Shown here piece after piece: positions 1 to 5,226 of a stretch of 5,226 nucleotides of DNA (its first letter is position 1; each line of letters starts with the position of its first letter). A program made the position numbers and the translations under genes. Below the pieces are notes generated by a model. That model ran no database searches. It was not told the DNA's origin and saw nothing but the letters and a program-made list of their open reading frames with translations. Origin of the DNA: Saprospirales bacterium (GTDB taxonomy: Bacteria; Bacteroidota; Bacteroidia; Chitinophagales; Saprospiraceae); contig DLXL01000207.1 of NCBI GenBank assembly GCA_003448025.1, positions 1,883 through 7,108 of the forward strand. The letters run 5' to 3'.

Positions 1-234
1 CAGACTACATCCATAAAGATCGGGCACTTCTACAGCCAGGTCGCCGGAAGTAGTGGGTCTGATGACCGGCTTGAGGCAGGTATCACATGGCGAGCCTTGC
101 ACGCCTGCCGGAAATATCCATTGCACCCGGGAAATTTGTCCAATGGGCAAATCGGTCTCTATTTCCGGGAAAACTCTTTCCATTGATTCTACATATAGGT
201 CCGGACCAAGGCTTAAGGTCCAGGCAGCCTGATT
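1..234 (-). other. Start of a non-array PKD-like domain (residues 1601-1678, cut by window edge)
   Basis: After R15 the sequence changes to S-L-G-P-D-L-Y-V-E (1608-1616), then D-L-P-I-G-Q-I-S-R-V-Q-W (1628-1639), P-C-D-T-C-L-K-P (1649-1656) and Y-G-C (1674-1676). I recall the pattern 'lG-D--ve-Ge--L-a-tnlP---i--v-W-p---l-C--Cl-P---P---t-Y-v-v-D--GC' from PKD-like domains just upstream of the C-terminal sorting region in Bacteroidota type IX cargo. Charged residues (Glu, Arg, Asp) return here after their absence from the array. The rest of the domain and the end of the protein lie left of base 1. Confidence 0.65.
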
Positions 235-3200
235 ATGAGCTGTAACCGTAGTTTGTGTCGTAGCAGTGCAGCCGTTTGGCGCCAAGGCCTGTACCGAATA
301 GACTCCTTCCTGCAATACGATCGGCATTGCCTGCGTAGAGGTGAATCCTGAAGGGCCATTCCAGGCCACTGGTATTCCTGCCGGCACCGTTACGGCAGAC
401 AGGGCTACGGTTTCTGCCAGGCAGGTTAAATCGCCGCCAGTGGCCGATACCGCAGGTCGGAGAGTATCTGCTGTCACCGTTGCGGTAGCGGTAGCCGAAC
501 AGCCGTTTGGAAGGGTGGCCGTCAGCAGGTACACGCCCGGATAGGATACTGTGGGATTGGCAGCCGAGCTTGAAAATCCTTGCGGGCCTGTCCAGGAAAC
601 AGTAAATCCGGAGGGTGTCACTGTGGCGAAAAGTTGGATCTGGGCTTGCAAACAGTTGATGGTGCCACCGAAAGCGGCGGTTTGGGGAATGTTGACGTCC
701 GAGCTTACAATGGCCGATGCTGTTGCCATACATCCGTTGGGTGCAGTGGCCGTGAGGATGTAGGTTCCAGGCGTATTCGTTGGTGGATTGAGAAGGGTGG
801 AACTAAAATTCTGCGGCCCCGTCCAATGCAAGGTGCTGCCTGCCGGTGATACGGAGGACGTCAGCGTAATGCCTGGCTGCAAACAGGTCAGGATCCCGCC
901 TGAAGCAGTGATCTGTGGCGGGGCCAGGTCAGATAAAACAGTTGTGGTGGCTGAGGTCGTACAACCATTGGGGGTTGTTGCCACTATTCCGTACACACCT
1001 GCCAAACTTGTTTGCGGGTTCAATATGGCCGAAGTGAAACCATTGGGCCCGGACCATACGACCGGACTACCTGCCGGAATTACATTGGCCGAAAGGCTTA
1101 CCTGTGGTATGGCACATGTGATGGTGGCCCCCAAGGCTGTCACCTGCGGCGGAATGGTGTCGATGGAAACCGTGGCCTGGCTGGTAGCGGTGCAACCTGA
1201 ACTGGTGGTCACCGTAATGGTGTAAGTTCCAGGAATACTTACAGATGGCTGTGGCAGGTTTGAACTGAAATTTTGTGGTCCGCTCCAGGAGACCGTACTC
1301 GATGACGGTGAAATACTCGATATCAAGGTCAGGGATGGTTGGGAACAGGTGAGCGTGCCCCCGGTTACAGATACCTGCGGGAAGCCGGCATCTGCTGTAA
1401 CCAGGGCCTGATCTGTTCCGGTGCAACCGTTTAATCCGGTGGCCGTGAGGGTATAGGTGCCTGCCACGGTTACGGACGGCTGCAAGAGGGTCGAAGAAAA
1501 TGATTGCGGGCCTGACCAAAGGATGGCTGCATTTGGAGGCTGAACAACCGCTGCCAGGACCAATTGTGGCTGGGTACACGTCAGCAAACCGCCGGATACC
1601 ATAACCTGTGGCGCCACCGTATCGATCCCAACCATCACGCCCGCCTGCGCTGTACAGCCGTTCGCCCCCGTAGCGGTCACGGAGTACGAACCTGGCAGTG
1701 TCACCGATGGCGAGGGGTTTGTAGAACTAAAGTTTTGAGGCCCGGACCACAGCAGCCCGATGCCCTGTGAAACAGTTGCCTGAATGTTGACTACCGGAAC
1801 CGCGCAAGTAATGGTATTGCCTGTTGCTGAAACCACCGGTGGTTGGGTATCAGAGCCTGCCAGGATGCTGGCAGTGGCTGTACAACCGTTCGCAGCCGTA
1901 GCCGTAGCTACATATAGCCCGGGCACAGACACCGTCGGGTTGGGTTGGCTGGAAATAAATCCGGATGGCCCCGTCCACTGGACGGTACTACCGGCCGGGC
2001 TGATGCTTGCCTGCAGGAAAATCGCCGGTTGGGAGCAGGTCATTACTCCACCCGTGAGTGTCAGCACAGGCGGAGCAACATCCGCCAAAACAATTGCTGT
2101 AGCCTGACCCGAACAGCCATTAGGGAGTGTAACCGTCAGGAGGTATGGACCTGCAAGGTTTATGGTTGGATTTGGGGAGCTTGAGGTAAAGCCTTGTGGT
2201 CCAAACCACTGCAGCATAGCCCCCGGAGGAGGAACATTAGAAGAAAGTTGCACCTGCGGCTGCGCACAAGTAATCGTGCCGCCGGAGACTGTCACTTGAG
2301 GAGACACCGTGTCGATACCTACCATTACGGTTGCCACGGCCGTACAGCCACTGGCATTGGTGGCTGTCATAGTATAAGTACCGGCTATGGAAACGGCAGG
2401 GTTTAGTTGGCTGGATGAAAATCCGGCGGGGCCGCTCCAACTTACCGGTGTATTGGCAGGCGTTACGCTGCCGTTTAGCAAAATGCTTGTTTGCGTGCAT
2501 GTCAGTACTCCGCCGGAGGCACTCACCAATGGAATGGATGCGTCCGCTTGTACCGTTGCTGTTGCGGTGGCCGTACAGCCGTTAGGGGCAGTGGCCGTAA
2601 TGGTGTACATGCCGGGAGTTGAAACAGACGGGGTTAATAGCGATGAGCTGAAATTGCCCGGACCCGACCAAACAACACTGCTGCCTGCAGGTGATATGGT
2701 AGCCATCAAGGTCAGACTTGTTTGGAAACAGGTGAGTGTACCGCCTGTTGCGGTTACCGTTGGAGGGGTGTTATTTGCCCCAATGACAAAGGATTGTATC
2801 GTAGTACATCCATTTGGCGCGGTAGCCGTAACGGTATAGGTGCCCGGAGCGCCAATCGCTGCCGCTGAACCGGAGAAGAAAAACCCGGACGGCCCACCCC
2901 AGGTCAAGGCAGATCCGGAGGGCGATGGTGTTGCGGTAACCAAGATGGTATCGGTGGCGCAGGTTAAGGCGCCTGCCCCGGCAATGGTCAGAAGAGGCGG
3001 TAAGGTATCGGACGGCACTGTTACCGTGGCCACGTTGGTGCAGCCATTCATGGCAGTTGCGGTGAGGATGTATTGTCCGGGAAAGGACACCACGGTGTCA
3101 GCCACACCTGCATTGAATCCATTAGGTCCTGACCAGGTTGCTGTGGCGCCTGAAGGAGATACCTGACCCGAAAGTATCGCTGATGGCATGGCGCAACTGA

Positions 3201-5034
3201 TGATTCCGCCGGAAGCAGAGGCATTTGGCGACAGCGTATCGATGGCAACGGTTAGTACAAGTGTATCTTTACAACCATTTGATGCTGTGGCAACAAGGGT
3301 ATAAGGGCCAGGCAAAGAAACCAAAACGGTGTCCAATGCCGCATTGAAATTCTGAGGCCCGCTCCAAAGCAATCCGGCTCCATTGGGCTGGACAGTAGTC
3401 TGTAAAAATACAGAATCAAGTATACAGGTAAGCGTATCAGGCGGGGTGCCCATAAGTACCGGTTTGACCGTATCGCTATAAACCAGAGCAGTATCGAGCG
3501 CTGTACATCCGTTGAGAGAAGTGGCAGAGAGGAAATACAGTCCGGGCAATGAAACCACGGTATCAGGCACCGGAGATGAAAAACCACCTGGGCCGGTCCA
3601 GGAATATGTAACATCCGGAGATATGGGTGTTACCGCGATTTGTGCTTGTGGCTGAACGCATGTCATCGTATCCCCTGAAGTAGAAACAACTGGAAATGCC
3701 AGGTTGCCAGGAACGAATACCCGTGCCGTATCCCGGCAGGTGAGTCCTGCAACCATCCGTGTGATGATGAGTGCATACCATCCCGTATCTTTTACCATGG
3801 TCATGGTGTCCGTTGAAAAATTGGACCAGGCACCATTATACCAGGCATACTGATCACCGATAGAGCCTGTTCCATCGAGCAATATGGTGTCCTGTAAACA
3901 GGATATAGTATCCGGGGTGTTAACCATTGCATCCACCGGTAATACCGCAATGGAAAACAACAGAGTGCTGTCACAACCCTTCTCAGAGGTCAACAGTTCT
4001 GAATAGGATCCGGGCATACAGTAAGGATTATTCCCAACCTGAACACAGGTACCCGGACATATTCGAAGAACACCGAGTTGACTAATGATCGGTGGTGGCA
4101 CTATAAGCTGTTGTTGCACTACACTGTCGCAGCCCAGCGGGGTAACATAGGTGTATGTCAATAGTTGGGTATTGCTGTAGGGGTTGCCGTCCAGCCATTC
4201 ATAAGATTCTCCGTTGCAGATCCTGACAAGGGGCAATACAGTGGGTGGAATAGGTGCAATGGTAACCGGCAGACAAGCCGTGGGACCGCTATTACATGGA
4301 TTACTGCCAGACACGCACAATTGTCCGCCCTGATTTCCCCAGGTTACTGTTACAGAAGTCCCTTCATCGTGATTCAGATCAACAGGTGAGGCCATGCCGT
4401 TGATGGTTGTGCCAGGAGGAGCAGTCCATCGATAATGACAGGCGCCATTAATAGGAGGAATGGTATATACGGCGGTAGCGCCGGGACATAATGCATTTGG
4501 GCCAACAGGTGTTTGGGGCTGTCCAACTTGCGGCGCCGAGGCATCGCCACTGACCACTGCTACGGTAAATGCACATGCTGCCGGACCATTGTTGTCAAAT
4601 GCAAGAAAATAGGGACAGCCAGGATGCAACGGTTCTGTGTTCGTAAATGAGTAGGTATTTCCGGAAAACATGGCGGTATTACAATCGCTCACAAGTGTGA
4701 ACTGCTGGCAGTCATCCGTTGCATAAATGCCCATTTCTATGCTGTTCCCCAGGGTACAATTACCAACGGTTACCTCAATAGTCAGGTCGGTGGAGCCGGC
4801 TACAAAACCGATGTAACCCATACTGTGAACCACCTGAGTGCAATAGCCCGGAATGATTTGCCCCTGAGTGGTTTGTGTTGTTGTAGAGGCATAACCATCC
4901 AGTTGACACAAAATACAAGCCCCTGAACAGGTTTTGGCCAGGGGCGGATTGGAGCCTTGACAGACTGGGGGGAGTTGGGCAAAGGTTTGATGGGTAACAG
5001 TCCAAAACACCAGCGAGAACAGGAAAAATCTCAT
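1..5034 (-). CDS. Giant multi-domain Ig/PKD-repeat surface protein, 5'-complete, C-terminus outside window
   Basis: The frame opens at ATG 5034-5032 and reads 1,678 codons with no stop to base 1. A TGA lies in frame 21 bases upstream of the ATG, so this is the first possible Met in the frame. Order of parts: signal peptide (1-19), Cys-rich domain (20-165), PKD-like domain (166-262), two GCDS units (263-368), a divergent Ig-like unit (369-444), 15 tandem 77-residue Ig/PKD-like repeats (445-1600), and the start of another PKD-like domain (1601-1678). No catalytic motif is seen. The composition (Ser, Thr, Gly, Pro, Ala, Val; one Trp and two Cys per repeat) fits an exported structural or adhesive rod. 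Such Bacteroidota proteins usually end in a type IX sorting domain, often the gliding-motility-associated C-terminal type, so surface display by that route is likely but inferred. No partner gene is visible. The coding call is very secure; the exact function is unknown. Confidence 0.96.
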   Translation of the reverse strand, partial: MRFFLFSLVFWTVTHQTFAQLPPVCQGSNPPLAKTCSGACILCQLDGYASTTTQTTQGQIIPGYCTQVVHSMGYIGFVAGSTDLTIEVTVGNCTLGNSIEMGIYATDDCQQFTLVSDCNTAMFSGNTYSFTNTEPLHPGCPYFLAFDNNGPAACAFTVAVVSGDASAPQVGQPQTPVGPNALCPGATAVYTIPPINGACHYRWTAPPGTTINGMASPVDLNHDEGTSVTVTWGNQGGQLCVSGSNPCNSGPTACLPVTIAPIPPTVLPLVRICNGESYEWLDGNPYSNTQLLTYTYVTPLGCDSVVQQQLIVPPPIISQLGVLRICPGTCVQVGNNPYCMPGSYSELLTSEKGCDSTLLFSIAVLPVDAMVNTPDTISCLQDTILLDGTGSIGDQYAWYNGAWSNFSTDTMTMVKDTGWYALIITRMVAGLTCRDTARVFVPGNLAFPVVSTSGDTMTCVQPQAQIAVTPISPDVTYSWTGPGGFSSPVPDTVVSLPGLYFLSATSLNGCTALDTALVYSDTVKPVLMGTPPDTLTCILDSVFLQTTVQPNGAGLLWSGPQNFNAALDTVLVSLPGPYTLVATASNGCKDTLVLTVAIDTLSPNASASGGIISCAMPSAILSGQVSPSGATATWSGPNGFNAGVADTVVSFPGQYILTATAMNGCTNVATVTVPSDTLPPLLTIAGAGALTCATDTILVTATPSPSGSALTWGGPSGFFFSGSAAAIGAPGTYTVTATAPNGCTTIQSFVIGANNTPPTVTATGGTLTCFQTSLTLMATISPAGSSVVWSGPGNFSSSLLTPSVSTPGMYTITATAPNGCTATATATVQADASIPLVSASGGVLTCTQTSILLNGSVTPANTPVSWSGPAGFSSSQLNPAVSIAGTYTMTATNASGCTAVATVMVGIDTVSPQVTVSGGTITCAQPQVQLSSNVPPPGAMLQWFGPQGFTSSSPNPTINLAGPYLLTVTLPNGCSGQATAIVLADVAPPVLTLTGGVMTCSQPAIFLQASISPAGSTVQWTGPSGFISSQPNPTVSVPGLYVATATAANGCTATASILAGSDTQPPVVSATGNTITCAVPVVNIQATVSQGIGLLWSGPQNFSSTNPSPSVTLPGSYSVTATGANGCTAQAGVMVGIDTVAPQVMVSGGLLTCTQPQLVLAAVVQPPNAAILWSGPQSFSSTLLQPSVTVAGTYTLTATGLNGCTGTDQALVTADAGFPQVSVTGGTLTCSQPSLTLISSISPSSSTVSWSGPQNFSSNLPQPSVSIPGTYTITVTTSSGCTATSQATVSIDTIPPQVTALGATITCAIPQVSLSANVIPAGSPVVWSGPNGFTSAILNPQTSLAGVYGIVATTPNGCTTSATTTVLSDLAPPQITASGGILTCLQPGITLTSSVSPAGSTLHWTGPQNFSSTLLNPPTNTPGTYILTATAPNGCMATASAIVSSDVNIPQTAAFGGTINCLQAQIQLFATVTPSGFTVSWTGPQGFSSSAANPTVSYPGVYLLTATLPNGCSATATATVTADTLRPAVSATGGDLTCLAETVALSAVTVPAGIPVAWNGPSGFTSTQAMPIVLQEGVYSVQALAPNGCTATTQTTVTAHNQAAWTLSLGPDLYVESMERVFPEIETDLPIGQISRVQWIFPAGVQGSPCDTCLKPVIRPTTSGDLAVEVPDLYGCSL
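2773..3006 (-). repeat. Repeat R4, outlier unit (residues 677-754)
   Basis: R4 is 78 residues, with one extra residue before the first Cys (G-A-G-A-L-T-C). It reads W-G-G-P instead of W-S/T-G-P and G-F-F-F-S-G instead of G-F-S-S. Its strand before G-x-Y is A-A-A-I-G-A-P-G, and it ends in G-A-N where nearly all others end in Asp. Both Cys, the Trp and the Tyr are kept, so the fold should be intact. It marks the border between the R1-R3 type and the R5-R14 type. Confidence 0.7.
3007..3702 (-). repeat. Repeats R1-R3, 'DTVVS' subfamily (residues 445-676)
   Basis: In these three units the segment before G-x-Y reads P-D-T-V-V-S-L-P-G, L-D-T-V-L-V-S-L-P-G and A-D-T-V-V-S-F-P-G, where most later units have N/Q-P-x-V-S-x-P-G. 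R2 also carries the only Lys residues of the array (524 and 589) and extra D-T/S motifs (P-D-T-L-T-C, L-D-S-V-F). The group sits next to the divergent unit, which is also rich in D-T, so it looks like an older N-terminal section of the array. Confidence 0.75.
3703..3930 (-). other. Divergent Ig-like unit before the array (residues 369-444)
   Basis: This unit has the key positions of the later repeats: D-T-I-S-C (375-379), Y-A-W-Y-N-G (396-401), D-T-G-W-Y-A-L (416-422) and L-T-C (431-433). It lacks the W-S/T-G-P-x-G-F-S-S block and the N-G-C end, and it keeps charged residues (Lys, Arg) that the array proper has lost. It looks like a relative of the repeat family outside the recent amplification, or an adaptor between the N-terminal modules and the rod. 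Edges are set by alignment to repeat 1 and are approximate. Confidence 0.6.
3931..4248 (-). repeat. Two short 'GCDS' units (residues 263-368)
   Basis: Two related units of roughly 50 residues. The first runs from R-I-C-N-G-E-S-Y-E-W (271-280) through T-P-L-G-C-D-S-V-V (298-306). The second runs from R-I-C-P-G-T-C-V-Q-V (324-333) through E-K-G-C-D-S-T-L-L (351-359). Both start with 'RIC-G', carry a 'G/N-N-P-Y' turn and end with 'GCDS' followed by hydrophobic strand residues and a V/L-P linker. Tandem units with GCDS are frequent in Bacteroidota surface proteins. The spacing is shorter than in the downstream repeats, so these are a different module. Confidence 0.65.
4249..4539 (-). other. PKD-like domain (residues 166-262)
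   Basis: The stretch contains L-C-P-G-A-T-A-V-Y-T-I (about 182-191), C-H-Y-R-W-T-A-P-P-G-T (199-209), V-T-V-T-W-G-N-Q-G-G (228-237) and L-C-V-S-G-S-N-P-C (239-247). This is the pattern of the PKD-like modules common in large Bacteroidota extracellular proteins, in which 'W' sits on an early strand, 'v-v-Wg--gg' on a middle strand and 'l-V---N-C' near the end. It follows the Cys-rich domain directly, an order I recall from related proteins. It probably acts as a structural spacer. Confidence 0.6.
4540..4977 (-). other. Cys-rich N-terminal domain (residues 20-165)
   Basis: About 145 residues with ten Cys (25, 36, 40, 43, 65, 93, 109, 118, 140, 154), including C-SGA-C-IL-C. Further on it has a G-F-V-A-G-S-T-D-L-T-I-E-V segment, then G-I-Y-A-T-D-D-C, S-D-C-N-T and P-Y-F-L-A-F-D-N-N-G. 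I recall this pattern (a C-x2/3-C cluster, an 'aFiAgst-ltieisv-nC' strand, an 'iGiYe-tDC' strand, and a 'tpL-pGq-Y-lv-DG--G--C' strand) as a recurring N-terminal module of large Saprospiria surface proteins, but I cannot give a Pfam name. The even number of Cys and the alternating hydrophobic pattern suggest a disulfide-rich, jelly-roll-like beta sandwich. Its role could be ligand binding or capping of the repeat rod; neither is shown by the sequence. Confidence 0.6.
4978..5034 (-). other. Sec signal peptide (residues 1-19)
   Basis: The first residues are MRFFLFSLVFWTVTHQTFA followed by QLPP. A single Arg precedes a strongly hydrophobic stretch (residues 3-13), and T-F-A|Q is a good signal peptidase I site, giving a mature N-terminal Gln as is common in Bacteroidota. 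There is no Cys just after the cleavage point, so it is not a lipoprotein. The signal peptide confirms both frame and start. The bases just before the ATG are A-rich with no Shine-Dalgarno sequence, which is normal for this phylum. Confidence 0.9.
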
Positions 5035-5083
5035 GTAAGACAGTTTTTCGTTTCAACAATACTTCGTAAAAGTAATCAGAGTC

Positions 5084-5112
5084 ATTATAATATTTTTAGT
5101 TTGATTCGCAAA
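5084..5112 (-). promoter_or_regulatory. Candidate promoter for the giant gene
   Basis: On the minus strand a TATAAT (5089-5084) sits in a very A/T-rich stretch, with TTTGCG at 5112-5107 upstream, giving a spacer of 16-17 bases depending on how the TTG is placed. Transcription would begin about 40-45 bases before the ATG. The typical Bacteroidota -7 element (TAnnTTTG) has no exact match here; TATTGTTG (5063-5056) is one mismatch away but very close to the start codon. A 5-bp inverted repeat, GTTTG-ATTCG-CAAAC (5099-5113), overlaps the upstream element and could be an operator, although it is short enough to occur by chance. Confidence 0.25.
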
Positions 5113-5136
5113 CCGATATCTTATTCAAATAACGCC

Positions 5137-5181
5137 GAGGGGTAGCTGCTACAAAATGATCTTTTGCAGCAGCTACCCCTC
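5137..5181. terminator. Strong intergenic hairpin, possible terminator
   Basis: The left arm at 5137-5156 pairs with the right arm at 5162-5181: 14 perfect base pairs, one A/C mismatch (5151/5167), then 5 more pairs, around a 5-base loop (TGATC, 5157-5161). On the plus strand a six-T run follows at 5187-5192, five bases after the stem. On the minus strand only a weakly T-rich stretch follows. It lies about 100 bases upstream of the giant gene, so it most likely ends transcription of something to the right on the minus strand, or insulates the gene. A protein-binding palindrome or RNA-stability element is also possible. The structure is certain; its role is not. Confidence 0.5.
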
Positions 5182-5226
5182 AAACGTTTTTTCTATAAAA
5201 CAATGCCCTGTTGGGCTCTTATCACC

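Larger units (their letters stand above)
235..3702 (-). repeat. Tandem array of 15 Ig/PKD-like repeats, 77 residues (231 bp) each
   Basis: Unit limits in bases, R1 to R15: 3702-3472, 3471-3238, 3237-3007, 3006-2773, 2772-2542, 2541-2311, 2310-2080, 2079-1849, 1848-1621, 1620-1390, 1389-1159, 1158-928, 927-697, 696-466, 465-235. Twelve units are exactly 77 residues; R2 and R4 have 78, R9 has 76. Conserved positions: Pro 4, Gly 10/11, T/S-C 14-15, Trp 35 followed by S/T-G-P, G-F or N-F at 40-41 followed by S-S/T, P-x-V-S around 48-51, G-x-Y at 54-56, then a T-A-T strand, N-G-C at 64-66 and Asp 77. The C-x19-W-x30-C pattern implies one disulfide and a buried Trp per beta-sandwich domain. Fifteen such domains would form a long rod. 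I cannot tell from sequence alone whether a profile search would place it in PKD, HYR or another Ig-like family. Confidence 0.93.

Noticed and set aside
341..3166. Plus-strand open frames at 341-544, 551-763, 788-1225, 1784-2107, 2387-2839 and 2840-3166
   Set aside because: They are antisense to the repeat array and recur with its 231-bp period, with shared strings such as Q-P-F/L-G and P-A-G that mirror the sense repeats. None has a ribosome site, signal peptide or recognisable domain, and the minus-strand frame explains the sequence fully.
235..3702. CRISPR array or DNA-level direct repeats
   Set aside because: The period is 231 bp, the DNA copies are not identical, and the period is in phase with an open coding frame. 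These are protein domain repeats.
235..3702. SprB-type gliding adhesin repeats or cadherin repeats
   Set aside because: The units lack the motifs I associate with those families, such as the cadherin D-x-N-D-N and D-R-E linkers. The W-S/T-G-P and N-G-C pattern belongs to a different Ig/PKD-like group.
233..3781. Other minus-strand frames at 233-733, 1067-1579, 2237-2500, 3048-3248, 3252-3614 and 3563-3781
   Set aside because: They overlap the 1,678-codon frame on the same strand and give His/Arg/Cys-rich low-sense protein typical of out-of-frame reading.
4775..5059. A 94-codon minus-strand frame starting at a TTG upstream of the chosen ATG
   Set aside because: It is in another frame, has no signal peptide or family features, and ends inside the giant gene. 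The ATG at 5034 gives a clean signal peptide and a frame that stays open.
5205..5216. Small GCCC-TGTT-GGGC hairpin followed by a T-rich stretch on the minus strand
   Set aside because: Four base pairs are too few for a confident terminator, and it may lie inside an upstream gene.
5193..5226. Possible C-terminal end of an upstream minus-strand gene (V-I-R-A-Q-Q-G-I-V-L then TAG at 5195-5193)
   Set aside because: Only ten codons are visible, another frame also stays open to a TAG at 5175-5173, and nothing identifies a protein. It cannot be supported from this window.

Overview
The window holds essentially one gene: the first 1,678 codons of a very large, repeat-built surface protein, encoded on the minus strand. 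It starts at ATG 5034-5032, stays open without a stop for the whole window, and runs off the left edge at base 1, so its C-terminus is not visible. Several features suggest a member of the Bacteroidota, most likely Saprospiria (Lewinella/Haliscomenobacter-like): the Sec signal peptide with an Ala|Gln junction, no Shine-Dalgarno before the start, the Cys-rich N-terminal module followed by PKD-like and 'GCDS' units, and the Ig/PKD-like repeats. The assignment rests on protein architecture recalled from memory, not on a search.

Layout, read in the direction of the gene (right to left). 5226-5035 is a non-coding upstream region with a strong 20-bp hairpin (5137-5181) and a weak promoter candidate. 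5034-4978 encodes the signal peptide. 4977-4540 is a Cys-rich N-terminal domain. 4539-4249 is a PKD-like domain. 4248-3931 holds two short 'GCDS' units. 3930-3703 is a divergent Ig-like unit. 3702-235 is a tandem array of 15 Ig/PKD-like repeats of 77 residues (231 bp; three units differ by one residue). 234-1 is the start of a different PKD-like domain with a CxxC pair.

Each array unit has a Cys near position 15, a Trp near 35 (usually W-S/T-G-P), G-x-Y near 54-56, a Cys near 66 (N-G-C), and in 13 of 15 units a terminal Asp. This suggests a rod of disulfide-stabilised beta-sandwich domains. Residues 590-1525 (936 residues) contain no Lys, Arg or Glu by my reading. Many D-S/T-[AILVMT] tripeptides, the Bacteroidota O-glycosylation motif, lie at and before domain junctions. 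The likely role is an exported, cell-surface or extracellular adhesin/stalk, probably carried by the type IX secretion system. That last point is inference, because the C-terminal sorting domain lies outside the window. No RNA gene, mobile element, CRISPR array or second convincing gene is visible. The open frames on the plus strand are antisense shadows of the repeats.
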